From Corylus avellana (Eukaryota; Streptophyta; Magnoliopsida; Fagales; Betulaceae), in contig NC_081541.1 in assembly GCF_901000735.1 (NCBI RefSeq), positions 39,700,446 to 39,764,445 of the forward strand: a stretch of DNA of 64,000 nucleotides. The letters are read 5' to 3'. A program made the translations under genes and the position numbers. Below, in pieces: positions 38,001-47,673 of this stretch. The notes under the pieces are model-generated. The model made no database searches. It was not told the DNA's origin and saw only the letters and a program-made list of their open reading frames with translations. Positions within the stretch are counted from its first letter, which is position 1. Each line of letters starts with the position of its first letter.

Positions 38001-40987
38001 CATAGCAACAACAAAGGCAGCGAATGTCACTGAAACATCAATATGACCGAAGTACCTGGCCACGTATGAGAAACACTCATTAGAAATAAATATCCATCAC
38101 CATTCCAAACCAGAAGAAAGCACCTATTTTTTATAAGTAAATCAACCTTATTAGAAAGCATGAGGAGCACATCCCAAATACACAGGGGTATACAAGAGAG
38201 ACCCAACTAGAGAGAAGAAGAAAATTACAAATCCAGAAAGTCTAAAAAATTAGAAAAGCAAAAATTGTAGTGAGCAGCCACCCAAACATAAAAAGATTTG
38301 AACATAATAGCTTTTAGCTCTATCACAATACTCTCACAATCTTCAAAGTTTCGAGCATTGTGTTCTCTCCAAATACACCACCTTAAGCACAAGAGGAACC
38401 ATCCTCCACACTTTTATATTGCAATGGCTACTAAATTGACTTCTCAACTAGCCAATAGCTCCGTCACCCATTGGGGCATGGCCTAAAAATCAGAAAATCG
38501 ACACCCACAAATCTCTAGGCACTTCACAGTGCAACAAAAGATGATCAATGGATTCCCCACTCTTCTTGCACATGCAACACCAATCCATCACTATGACATG
38601 CCTCTTTCTCAGATTATTCAAAGTTCAAATCTTCTCTAACCTGCTGTCTTTTTTTTTTTTTTTTTCAAATAGATATGGCAGTATGAGATATTATAGATTC
38701 TTTAAAAAATGGATATTCATTTTGGATGTCCCAAAAAGGAAAGTAAGATGCTTATTGTGAGAAGGGGGAACATATTATCACAGTATGGCTTATATTTGAA
38801 AAGTTGGGATTCAACTATAATATTTTGAACTCGTTTAACGAATTTTCACACTCATTCCAAACACAACAACTCTTTTTATGTCTTCAAAGTTGAGCTACTC
38901 TTCTTCCATGAGAGTTCTAGTGGCAATAAGAAAACTATCCCACTGAGTAGGATGCACGACTGTGTGGTTCTTGTATTCAATCTTTTAGGTTATGTGGTTC
39001 TGCCTAGGGTAGAGGAAATGGTGGGGAAGCAATGAAGTAGTTGAAGTGGTTGCAATTTGCATGATGTTCCAACCTCTGTGCTCAATATGATTCCAAGAGC
39101 TGACATCCATTACCTTTTCCCCTTACTCATGAGGTTCTAACATTTGATCCTTAATTGACTTAATTGACTAAGGATTTGCTTGAGTCTTTTCTTTCTCTTT
39201 CTCTTTCTCTTTCTCTCTCTTTCTCCTTATCTTTCTTTTTCTATTTTACTCATATATCCCAATTTTTATTCTTCGTTACGCTGTTTCCCTCCTCTTACAG
39301 TCAAATTCACATAATACCAACAATGAATTGCAATGCAATAAAAGTTTGAGTAGCCATCTTGATTGAAAGACAGCTTGAATCTAAAAGACTTTTTGGACTT
39401 AAAAGGAAGGTTCAAACACTTAGATGGGAAGCACCTCACATGGCAACCCATTTCATCATAAACGTCATGGTCAGCAGGCACAATAGCTTTAGACTAAAAT
39501 CCATCAAATTTTCAGTCAGCACATTTTCCATAACCAAGTCTTACTGTTCCTACTTTTAAAGCTTGCATGTGCAGCTTACAATTACAAACACTAAAACGTA
39601 ACAGCATATGAAACAAAAGTATCTCAGATATGAACTCCAGCTTTGGCACTATATACCAAAGAGAAAAACCATTTCAAAAGATAGTCATAGCTACGCAGTT
39701 CAGGAAATAATCTTAAGATGAACATGCTACAAGTATTTCCATTAAAAACAAATTAGAGATGGAATTTGAACAAAAAAAAATAGCATTTGATTATTGATAC
39801 TACTATTTCTACTTTCTGATGATGAAATTTGCATCATACAAATTCAGAAAAGGCAAAATACATAATCAAAAAAAAAAAAAAAAAAAGTGACAAAAAGATA
39901 TCATCAGAGATTTTTGGATTGATAAGTCTCAAATAAGTTCAACAAAAATGTAGACGCATTAGCATAACTTACAAGGTAAGTATGGGCATGACAGCACAAA
40001 TAACAGAGCAAACTCGCGACAAATATCGAGGAGGAGGTGTCATTCCTGCAGTTATTCCACGACTCCTAACCAACTCAAAATACTCACGTGAACCGATAAA
40101 AACAGCAGCGGCCAAGGCCACCGTGAAAACCCATCCTCCAGCCAATACTACACCGCCAACAGTTATTCCAATGCCAAGTCCAAAGACAATTCTTTTCTTT
40201 AGCTGACTAGCTTTCTGTTGATGCTCCAAGGCCGAATCCTCCTTTGCCGGTAATGTTTTCTCTTTGTCGACTTCCTACAACACATACCCGTTTCAGCAAT
40301 TCCATTCAATCACCAATGTATGCTGACAAATCACAAATTATTTCAAAAGGTAAAATATAAATAAACCCAACTCAATTCAACCACATTTCCAACATTATTC
40401 ACCAACCACCAATCTTCCAAACTTTTCCACACCCACCCATGGAAACAATACTTCCAAATTTTCTTCAAAATTCCACATAGACCACAATCTTTTAATCCAA
40501 GTCAAAAAACCAGAACTTACACCATACATTCCAAAATTTACTATAAACCATGAAAATTTTTTGAAATCCCAGATTTTTCTTCCTTACAAAAAACTACAAA
40601 TCTTTCCAAATTTCTTAACATGAACATCACACACACTTTTGACTTCAATCCACCAAAATTCACACACCCACAAACAAAATAAGTTAAATTCAAAAACATT
40701 CCAATTTCAAAATTTTGAAATACCTGTTTGGCATTTTCCTCGCCGAGCCGGTCCGGGTCAGCTCGGGCCACGGCGGTTATGACGCGCCGGTGAGCCGAGA
40801 CACCGGTTGAGCCGAGCCGAAGCACAGCTCTGTGTACCAAACTAAGGTTGCAGACTCTCAAGCCAGGCCAAGCCGGAATTGGGGCTTCTGACGGTGAGGG
40901 AGGGCATGGACGAGCGCGTAGAGAAGAAGACAGAGATAAGTGAAGGAGCTTGTACCGTCCAGTTCCCCAATACGACGTCGTCGCCAT
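30894..40987 (-). CDS. Plastid phosphatidate cytidylyltransferase (CDP-diacylglycerol synthase), 7 exons, 407 aa
   Basis: Makes CDP-diacylglycerol from phosphatidic acid and CTP, the precursor of plastid phosphatidylglycerol. Exons (minus): 40724-40987, 39973-40274, 37865-38055, 35467-35591, 33173-33306, 32134-32249, 30894-30985. Every intron is GT-AG and the exons sum to 1224 nt with phases matching throughout. The family signature S-x-[I]-KR-x4-KD-x-G-x2-I-x-HGG-x-DR-x-D is complete at about residues 359-385. Hydrophobic segments include [15 protein letters not shown] in exon 2. The Ser/Arg/Pro-rich first 80 residues look like a chloroplast transit peptide. The length is close to Arabidopsis CDS4/CDS5. 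The ATG at 40987 (TCCATGGCG) is preferred; the frame is open upstream but has no ATG there. Introns carry LINE/RTE debris and an 81-bp inverted repeat. A Ty3 element lies upstream in the same orientation. Confidence 0.95.
31376..31540. repeat. MITE-like fragment in the last intron
   Basis: GGGAAGCTGTTGGAAGTGCTCTAA at its right end, and internal CACTGTAGCTCAATGTTAATTTAGGGA, resemble parts of the Harbinger-type MITE at 58402 and a fragment near 17.4-17.55 kb. Only one end is convincing. Confidence 0.35.
34020..34227. repeat. Near-perfect inverted repeat, 81-bp arms, 46-nt loop, in an intron
   Basis: Left arm 34020-34100 and right arm 34147-34227 are reverse complements with a single mismatch (AAGGGTG versus GAGGGTG). 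The loop is 34101-34146. It lies in the intron between exons 4 and 5 of the CDP-DAG synthase gene, so the pre-mRNA carries a stable 81-bp stem. The ends are not transposon-like and no flanking target duplication is visible. Confidence 0.9.
34388..34471. repeat. Three tandem copies of a 28-bp unit
   Basis: CTAAGACAAGCAT starts at 34388, 34416 and 34444, each followed by an A/C-rich join and CCTTTTCTCTCT. The copies differ at only a few positions. It lies 160 bp from the large intronic inverted repeat. Confidence 0.85.
35042..35080. repeat. (GT)n(GA)n microsatellite
   Basis: About 14 GT units followed directly by five GA units, inside an intron of the CDP-DAG synthase gene. Confidence 0.95.
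35950..36239 (+). mobile_element. LINE 3' end (5'-truncated)
   Basis: Translation in shifting frames gives the tail of a plant L1-type ORF2 ([13 protein letters not shown]..., [10 protein letters not shown]). The untranslated end TATACTTCCGGTATACTTAGG...TTTTAATAA...TTACTTATCAAAAAAAA follows. That end is typical of plant L1 elements. It is opposite in orientation to the host gene. The 5' limit is approximate. Confidence 0.65.
36380..37280 (+). mobile_element. Decayed RTE-like retrotransposon, endonuclease region
   Basis: Broken translation shows the endonuclease block seen in plant transposons often mislabelled 'craniofacial development protein 2-like'. Pieces are [19 protein letters not shown], a [16 protein letters not shown] segment, [11 protein letters not shown] and [17 protein letters not shown]. 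Many stops and frameshifts are present. It follows directly after the A tail of the LINE at 36239, in the same orientation. Confidence 0.65.
37281..37720 (-). mobile_element. LTR-promoter-like fragment in an intron
   Basis: On the minus strand, GC-rich palindromic motifs (CAATCGCCCGCGAGCC and GCGATCGAGCGCACGTG, near 37620-37665) stand about 170 bp upstream of a TATA box GGGCTATAAATACATG (near 37455). This is the same arrangement as in the solo LTR at 11.67 kb. Between them lie several AAACCCTAA-like units in reverse. Element boundaries were not found. Confidence 0.4.
38110..38640 (-). mobile_element. LINE fragment with zf-RVT domain
   Basis: The minus-strand translation contains [18 protein letters not shown] followed by LWVSIF, the zinc-binding zf-RVT segment at the end of plant L1 reverse-transcriptase ORFs. 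A 3' end follows (TATACCCCTGTGTATTTGGG ... CTAATAAGGTTGATTTACTTATAAAAAA). Stops interrupt the frame. It lies in intron 2 of the CDP-DAG synthase gene, in the same orientation as the gene. Confidence 0.75.
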
Positions 40988-41489
40988 GGAAACGAGTAGT
41001 GTCGGTATTGAACCTATGGCTTTCACATTGGCGGAGAGAGCGAGAAAAAATATTTTTCTTTTTATGTCTTTGGTTTTCTCGGGAGGGAGTGTGTGTGAGA
41101 GTGAGTGGGAGACGTAGGTAAGGTAACCATCGTTGATGAGATCAAGGATGTCAACGGATTAAATAAAGTAGGCGGGTTTTTGCTACCAATAAGAAGCAGC
41201 CACCTAACCCAATCCTATTAAATTTAAGTTTACAAAATAAACACAATTACACCTGATTATTGATTTAAAATATTAATAAAAAAATAAAAATAAATAAAAA
41301 AATTGGAAGGCCCGAATGAGGAGGAGCAACCACTCCAAGTGGAAAGGGGGAACCACCCCTAGGCCAAGGGAGCCACCCCAGTGGTGGCTGGGGTGGCCCA
41401 CGAGCCACCCCCGGTGGTGGTGGAGGTGGCCGCGAGCCACCCCAAATCCATTCTTATTAGTGCCCTTCTCTCCACCAAACGCTGCCGCC
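40988..41489 (-). promoter_or_regulatory. 5' flank of the CDP-DAG synthase gene up to the Ty3 element
   Basis: It holds the leader and presumably the core promoter. On the minus strand a minimal ATGTGA start-stop lies at 41023-41028, 36 nt before the main ATG. No clear TATA box was seen. The distal part (41300-41460) is a GC-rich repeat, beyond which the Ty3 element begins. Confidence 0.45.
41300..41460. repeat. GC-rich GGGTGGC/CCACCCC repeat
   Basis: A run of GAGCCACCCC, GGTGGCTGGGGTGGCC and GGTGGTGGTGG motifs directly after an A-rich AAATAAAAAAATT tract. The same arrangement recurs at 61490-61640, so this looks like part of a dispersed repeat rather than a gene. The short Trp/Pro-rich ORF across it is not supported. 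Confidence 0.5.
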
Positions 41490-41887
41490 TGTTATAGTGC
41501 TGATGATGAATGCACTGTAAATGAGCTTTTAACAAGAGAAAAGAATGTAAAAGAATGGAACAGAGAGGAAAGGAAAAATCTTTATTGAACAAGCAATTTC
41601 AAGGATTGCTTAACCTCCATGAACATTTCAAGGATGCTCTACCTCCAAAGTTCAGAATGAACTTTACAACAATCCAAAGCTACTTACTTACAAATGAACT
41701 TTAGGCTTTATACTACAAGTTCCCGCCCAATTGCTAACTACTAACCAACTAACAGAAACTAACTACCATAACAAAAGATAACTGTGAAGTAGTTACAACT
41801 CTTCAGCTTCCCACTTGCAGCTTCTCAATTCTTCACTTGCCTCCTCAATCACTTGCCAGTTGTCCTTCATTGCCTAGCCATGTGACA
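41490..41887 (-). repeat. 3' LTR of the Ty3 element
   Basis: 398 bp, TG...CA. On the minus strand it has a TATA-like AGTATAAAGCC (plus 41705-41715), preceded by GGGCGGGAACTTG. This copy faces the CDP-DAG synthase gene and could start read-through transcripts into it. Confidence 0.93.
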
Positions 41888-41902
41888 CTACTCCCTCATT
41901 TT
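41888..41902 (-). other. Polypurine tract of the Ty3 element
   Basis: AAAATGAGGGAGTAG on the minus strand, directly adjoining the 3' LTR. It is purine-rich apart from two T residues and fits the expected plus-strand priming site. Confidence 0.75.
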
Positions 41903-42639
41903 AAAACACCTTGCCCACAAGGTGAGGGTAAGATAGCTTCAAGGATCCATATTCCTCCCATGTATCATCTTTCTCATCTTGTCCAGCCCATCGAATAAAT
42001 AGCTCAGTAATTGATCTGTTGGCAATATGCCTCATTCTTCTAGAAAGAACAGCTACTGGCTCAGGTTGAATAACACCATCCCCATCCACTGGAGGTAACC
42101 TAGGAACCAATGTAGTACCTCTCCCCAGCTTTGGTTTCAACTGAGACACATGGAAAACATGATGAATCTTTGCTGCAGTTGGTAAGTACAACTCATAAGC
42201 TATCTCACCAATCCACTTAATCACAGTGAATGATCCATAGAATTTAGGAGATAACTTCAATGCCCTGTGGATCACCAAAGAACCTTGTATGTAAGGTTGT
42301 AACCTCAAATACAACTGCTGCCCCACTGCCAAGGTTCTCTCAATTCTCCTCAAATCAGCATATTTCTTCATCCTCTACTGTGCATGTTGTAAATTATGCT
42401 GCAACAGGGATAAAATAGCTTCCATACTCCTCAAAATCTCATCCACAGCCTCTACTTGGCACATAAGAGAGCAATCTTGGAGGCAACCTGCAGTAGACTG
42501 CTTCAAATTGAGTCATCTTAATGGACCCTTGCCAGGTTGTATTATACTAGTATTCAGCCCATGGTATCCAACTACTCCACTGCTTAGGCCTATCTTGAAC
42601 AAAGCATCTCAAATAGTTTTCCTGACACTTGTTCCTAAT
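41901..42639 (-). pseudogene. Ty3 integrase C-terminus and chromodomain (broken)
   Basis: The 41901-42371 frame carries the GPY-like integrase tail (LKLSPKFYGSFTVIKWIGEI, then IHHVFHVSQLKPKLG). A chromodomain-like end follows (ITELFIRWAGQDEKDDTWEE). The part from 42372 to 42639 that links it to the integrase core has in-frame stops. A chromodomain places the element among chromoviruses. Confidence 0.85.
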
Positions 42640-43281
42640 TTATGTTTGACCATCTGTTTGAGGATGGTAACTTGTGCTCATCTTCAAAGAAGTTCCCAAC
42701 AATCTAAATAGCTCTCTCCAAAACTTACTTGTGAATGTAGTGTCTTTATCAGAAACAATAGAGGTAGGCATCCCATGTAACTTGAAAATATTGGCCACAA
42801 AGAGTTGAGCTATCTTTGAGGCTGTATAAGGGTGAGCTAGGGACATGAAATGACTGTATTTTGATAACATGTCTACCACTACAAAAATCACAGAATGTCC
42901 TTGAGATAAAGGCAATACTTCCATAAAATCCATGGAAATGTCAGACCAAACTTGTAGAGGAATTAGAAGAGGCTGGAGCAACCCAACAGGAGAAGTTTTC
43001 TCAACCTTATTCTGCTGACAGAATGCACAATCTCTAATAAATCTTTTAAGATCTTTTTTCATACCCTTCCAAAAAAAATCTCTCTTAGCTCTTTGCATTG
43101 TTCTCTCAAATCCACAATGCCCTACCATTGGATCACTATGTACAAAAGCCAAACCTTGCTCCTTAATGGCTTGACAACTCCCCAAATACAGTCTATTCTT
43201 GTATAACAAAAGTCCATCTTTGAAAGCATACTTAGATGAATTCAAGGTTTTGCTCTGCCAGCTTGCAATTAAAGACTTCAA
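42640..43281 (-). pseudogene. Ty3 integrase core (broken)
   Basis: It shows an HHCC-type zinc-binding N-terminus (HSDPMVGHCGFERT, then CAFCQQ). The catalytic core has the first two acidic residues in WSDISMDF and VSDKDTTF. The frame ends at TAA (42640-42642) exactly after HPQTDGQT, where integrases carry the third catalytic Glu; GAA to TAA is the simplest explanation. The protein is therefore inactive. Confidence 0.9.
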
Positions 43282-43409
43282 CTCCTCATCCTCCTGATAT
43301 TGCTATTTAAGCTTATCAATCCAATTAGCTGTTGGAATAGATAACAGAGAAAGAGCCACCTCTTCTGCCCAACCTTCCTTCCTAGATAATGCATCTGCTA
43401 CTCGGTTCT

Positions 43410-43812
43410 TCACCCCTTCTTGAAGTCCACAGTAAAATCATAATCTAGCAGTTTAGTGATCCACTTCTGTTGAAAGGGTGTACCAACCTTCTGCTCTAGA
43501 AAACATTTTAAGCTTTGTTGGTCAGTTTTAACCACAAAACTCTGGCCTAGCAGATATGGTCTCCATTTTTTAATGGCAGTCACCAAGGCAAACAACTCTT
43601 TCTCATAAGTAGACATGAGAAGTGCTCTCCCTTTCAAAAGCCCTACTCAAGTAAGCAATAGGTCTGCCATTCTGCATCAAGACTGCTCCTATACCCAATC
43701 CACTTGCATCACACTCAATCACAAAGGGCTGTGCAAAATTTGGCAAGGCTAGAACAAGAGCTTCAGTCACTGTAGTCTTGAGATTTTGAAAGGCTTCCTT
43801 TGCAGCAACATC
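43410..43812 (-). pseudogene. Ty3 RNase H region (broken)
   Basis: It retains the RNase H landmarks STYEKELFALVTAIKKWRPY, KTDQQSLKCFLEQ and KLLDYDFTV. The upstream part (43638-43812) is in a different frame, so at least one frameshift separates it from the reverse transcriptase. Confidence 0.85.
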
Positions 43813-44510
43813 CTAATGGAATGCAATCTTCTTCAACATAGCAGTTAAGGGAGCAGCCATAGAACCATATCCTTTTATGAACTTTCTATAGTACCCTGTG
43901 AACCCCAAATAACCTCTCAAAGCTTTGATGTTGGTAGGAAAAGGCCACTCAACCATTGCTTGAATTTTTCCTGGATCAGCCCTCACCTCACTTTCAGAAA
44001 TAATATGGCCAAAATAATCCACCTCTTTACAGCCAAATTTACATTTTGACTTCTTAGCAAATAACTTGTGACTCCTCAAGACTTCTAAGGTCAATTGCAA
44101 ATGATGTCTGTGGCTATTTTCATCCTTACTAAAGATAAGAATGTCATCAAAGAATACCAAGATGAACTTCCTAAGCTAAGGTTGAAAAAATATGGTTCAT
44201 TAGGCTCTGGAAGGTAGAGGGTGCATTTGTTAAACCAAATGGCATAACCAAGAATTCATAATGACCTTCATGAGTTCTAAATGCAGTCTTATGAATATCT
44301 TTTTCAACCACCCTTATCTGATGATAACCAGAAATCAAATCTAATTTAGAAAAAACTGTAGCTCCCCACAATTCATCTACAACAGGAATTGGAAAACAAT
44401 CTTTAATTGTTACATTGTTGAGAGCCCTGTAGTCCATGCACATCCTCCAAGTTGCATCAGCTTTTCTAACTAGGATCACTGGAGAAGAAAAGGGCTATTG
44501 CTGTGTCGAA
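43813..44510 (-). pseudogene. Ty3 reverse transcriptase (broken)
   Basis: Two open segments, 44171-44479 and 43813-44160, carry the RT blocks in order: [49 protein letters not shown] and the catalytic FFDDILIFSK (a variant of the usual YxDD), then GHIISE and LRGYLGFTGYYRKFI. A stop between the segments interrupts the ORF. Confidence 0.92.
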
Positions 44511-44860
44511 TCACCCCAGACTTCAACAAGTCCTTGACAATCTTCTCTATTTCTGTTTTTTGATAAAATGGGTACCTGTAAGGCCTGACAGAAATAGGTT
44601 GCACCCCTTCTTACAAGTTAATTGCATGGTCATGAGCTCTTTTTGGTGGCAATTCAGTAGGTACTTGAAAAATATCCTGAAACTCCTCCAAAATATCATC
44701 CCACAGACCAGAATTCTGAACCATCTCCAGAGCAGCTACACTGTGTCCTTCTTTTGAGTGATCCTCTGTCTCCATCAACCATAACAACACTCCCTTATTC
44801 CTTTTTTTTTTTCAACCACCTAAATGAGCTTTCATCTTCCAAACTCAAGTTAGGACCCTT

Positions 44861-45193
44861 CTATAATCCCTTTAAACTACATCTCCTATTACCCCACTGA
44901 AAAACCATGGCAAGGTCATCAAAGTTCCGTAGAATTGGACCCAACAACCTCAACCATTGAATCCCTAGAACTACATCACAACTAGCTAATGGCAAAATGT
45001 ACGAATCCACCTGAAACACATTCCCCTGCACCTTAACAGAAAGAGCTTCACACTTCCCCGGACTACTGATTTGTTGACTATTAGCTATTCTCACTTTAAT
45101 CACATCCTTATTTGTGCTTATTATCCCAATCATTTTGGCCACCTGCTCATCCACAAAATTATGAATGCTACCCGAATCAATGGGAATTATAAC
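44861..45193 (-). pseudogene. Ty3 aspartic protease (broken)
   Basis: The active-site motif IDSGSIHNF is present, followed by the conserved LPLASCDVVLGIQWLRLLGP block. Two adjacent in-frame stops (TAG TAA) separate it from the end of gag. The region towards the RT (44511-44860) is also interrupted. Confidence 0.88.
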
Positions 45194-45196
45194 TTA

Positions 45197-46402
45197 CTAA
45201 CCCTTTATAATTCCTATCATTCTCATAGTCTTTGGATTAGAGGTTCTTGTGATGGCATTTAGTGAGATTTCTGTTTCCTGGTCCATAAAAATTTTTCCAG
45301 GATCTTCCTCTTCTTTTTCCACTATTTCTTCAACTATGATGGAATCCGCCTCAACCTCCTCAATAAGAAACAATTTAGGGACAACACAAACATGACCCCT
45401 ACTCCACTTGGCATCACATGAATAACACAACCCCTTCTTCCTCCTCTCATCCATCTGAGGAGGAGAAATTTTCTGAACAGTCACAAATGCCTTAGGATTC
45501 TCATTAGTGGAACCTTTTTGCTGGTTATTCCCTCCAACCCCTCCTTGATATTGTCTAGGTTGAGAAAATTGCATTCTATTACCATAAGGATTCCCATTTC
45601 TCGTAAAAGCAAGATTGTTTTCACCCCTAACACCCTGATTTCTATTAGAACCCCACATTGACTTTCCAGATTTGATGTTATTTGCAAGATACTCCTCCTG
45701 AATCTTTGTTAAAGCATAAGCATCATTCAATGTCTTAGGGTTAAACATTCTAACAGGCAATCTAATATCATCCCTTAATCCTCCCAAAAAAACAGCTTAA
45801 TTTATGAGGATCAATCAACCTATGGACTCGGTTTCCTAAGATTTCAAACTGAGTCTTATAGTCATCCAAAGAATCAGTTTGTTTTAATTTTGATAGAGTC
45901 TCCATAGGATCATCATAAGACCCTCTACCAAACCTCACTTGAATAGCTATCAAGAACTCACTCCAACTTGAAAGATTATTAGCACTACGTAAAGCTTGAA
46001 ACCAAGACAAAGCCTTACCTTCCATGTGAAATGTAGTAATGCTTAACCTCTGCTTTTCAAGAATGTCATAAAACTTAAAAAATTGTTCTGCTCTATAACA
46101 CCAAGCATCTGGATCTTCCCCATTAAAACAAGGAAATTCCAACCGCAAGCCGTTAGTGTAAATTCCCTCACTAAAGCTTTATGACTCCCCCCTTGATTGC
46201 CTTCCCACTAAGCTGGATGAACACGAGCCTCATCAACATCCTCCTCAGTCTGATGCATTGCACCCTTCTGTTTACACATGTTGGCTATCTCCACCCTCAT
46301 GTTAGCCCTCATGTCATTCATTTCCTGCCTAATACTGGCAGCCAAAGTGGTAAGAGCAATCTAAATTTCTCTCATTTGATCATTCTGTGGATCTTCTGCC
46401 AT
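45197..46402 (-). pseudogene. Ty3 gag polyprotein (broken)
   Basis: It starts at an ATG at 46402 (MAEDPQND), with two in-frame stops soon after. The capsid-type block (CFNGEDPDAWCYRAEQFF, GKALSWFQAL) lies at 45768-46148. A frameshift in a T run near 45790 precedes the rest, which contains a nucleocapsid-like zinc knuckle CYSCDAKWSRGHVC. It matches the retrotransposon gag family. Confidence 0.9.
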
Positions 46403-46479
46403 TGTAGACCTCATTCTCATGAAGAAAGAAAGAAAAGAAAAGAAAAGAAAAAAAAAAAAAAAAAAATCAATGGATCAAA

Positions 46480-46493
46480 GGTCTCTGATACCA
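46480..46493 (-). other. Primer-binding site of the Ty3 element
   Basis: TGGTATCAGAGACC on the minus strand, 2 nt inside the 5' LTR. It is complementary to the 3' end of plant initiator-Met tRNA apart from the last few bases. Confidence 0.9.
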
Positions 46494-46495
46494 CT

Positions 46496-46893
46496 TGTTA
46501 TCGTGCTAATGATGAATGCACTATAAATGAGCTTTTAACAAGAGAAAAGAATGTAAAAGAACGGAAGAGAGAGAGAATGAAAGAATCTTTATTGAACAAG
46601 CAATTTCGAGGATTGCTTAACCTCCATAAACATTTCAAGGATGCTCTACCTCCAAGTTCATAATGAACTTTACAACAATCCAAAGCTACTTACTTACAAA
46701 TGAACTTTAGGCTTTATACTACAAGTTCCCGCCCAATTGCTAACTACTAACCAACTAACAGAAACTAACTACCATAACAGAAGATAACTATGAAGTAGTT
46801 ACAACTCCTCAGCTTCTCACTTGCAGCTTCTCAATTCTTCACATGCCTCCTCAATCACTTGCCAACTGTCCATCATTGCCTAGCCATGTGACA
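46496..46893 (-). repeat. 5' LTR of the Ty3 element
   Basis: 398 bp, TG...CA, matching the 3' LTR at about 95%. It contains the same TATA-like and GGGCGGGAACTTG motifs. Confidence 0.93.
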
Positions 46894-47642
46894 CCACCCT
46901 TGTTCCTTCGCCGAACGTCACCATCATCTCTTCATGGTATGCCATCTCATTGAGGAGATGAGGCATATATATACATCCTATTTAGTATTTTCAGAAAGTG
47001 GCATTCAACTTCTAACAGAACCCATTTGAAAATAAGACACAAGTCAAACAAATTTTGGCTATCTTGACATCTCACAGAAGTCGAGCAACCATTGAATCAT
47101 ATATTCTAACTTCAAAATCAGTTTTCGATTACAAAATTGGTGAATTGAACCCAAAAAATGACCCAAAAGGGCACAAATTTTGTATTGGGTTCGTAGGAAT
47201 AAGGTTGATCGGCAGAGGAACAGAGGCTGTGTCATTTTGCTGAGAAGAGGGATTTGGAGAAGGTGGCTCTTCTTCCATTTGGGTGGATGGTTGCATTTAT
47301 TTATTTATTTTTAATTAAACCTGATATAATCAGATGTTTTGGTTTTATTTTTTTAACTTGTTCCAGAGGTGTCACATTTTCATTGGTGGGCAAACAATGG
47401 GGGTTTTTTGCCTCAACCGAACTGAATTTATTGCCTTAAATAAATGGGGAAAAGACGAATAAAGGATTAAAAAAATAAAAAAATATATATTATTTGCCAC
47501 GTAGGATTCAGAATATGCAATAACTTCTTTTTCCTCTTCTTTATGATTATTTTCCCTTTGTTTAGATTCTTAGATTCGGGATTAAAAAAAAAAAAAAAAA
47601 ACCAAAATTCTTAGGTTGGGTAGGGTAGAATTTGAGGAACGA

Positions 47643-47673
<31 letters not shown>

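Larger units (their letters stand above)
41490..46893 (-). mobile_element. Full-length Ty3/gypsy chromovirus, coding-defective
   Basis: LTRs at 41490-41887 (3') and 46496-46893 (5') are both 398 bp, start TG and end CA, and differ at roughly 20 positions (about 5%). The flanking pentanucleotides are CCGCC (41485-41489) and CCACC (46894-46898), a target duplication with one change. A primer-binding site for initiator-Met tRNA lies just inside the 5' LTR and a polypurine tract just before the 3' LTR. The internal order is gag, protease, reverse transcriptase, RNase H, integrase, chromodomain, which is Ty3 order. Stops and frameshifts break gag and pol. The small size and short LTRs suggest the Reina-like group, but this is a guess. 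It stands about 0.5 kb upstream of the CDP-DAG synthase ATG, in the same orientation. Confidence 0.95.

Noticed and set aside
40988..41026. Thirteen extra N-terminal codons for the CDP-DAG synthase
   Set aside because: The frame is open but position 41026 is GTG, not ATG; the only ATG there is out of frame and is followed by TGA. The ATG at 40987 has good context.
46181..46663. 160-codon plus-strand ORF
   Set aside because: It is antisense to the 5' end of the chromovirus gag and runs through a poly-A tract into the LTR.
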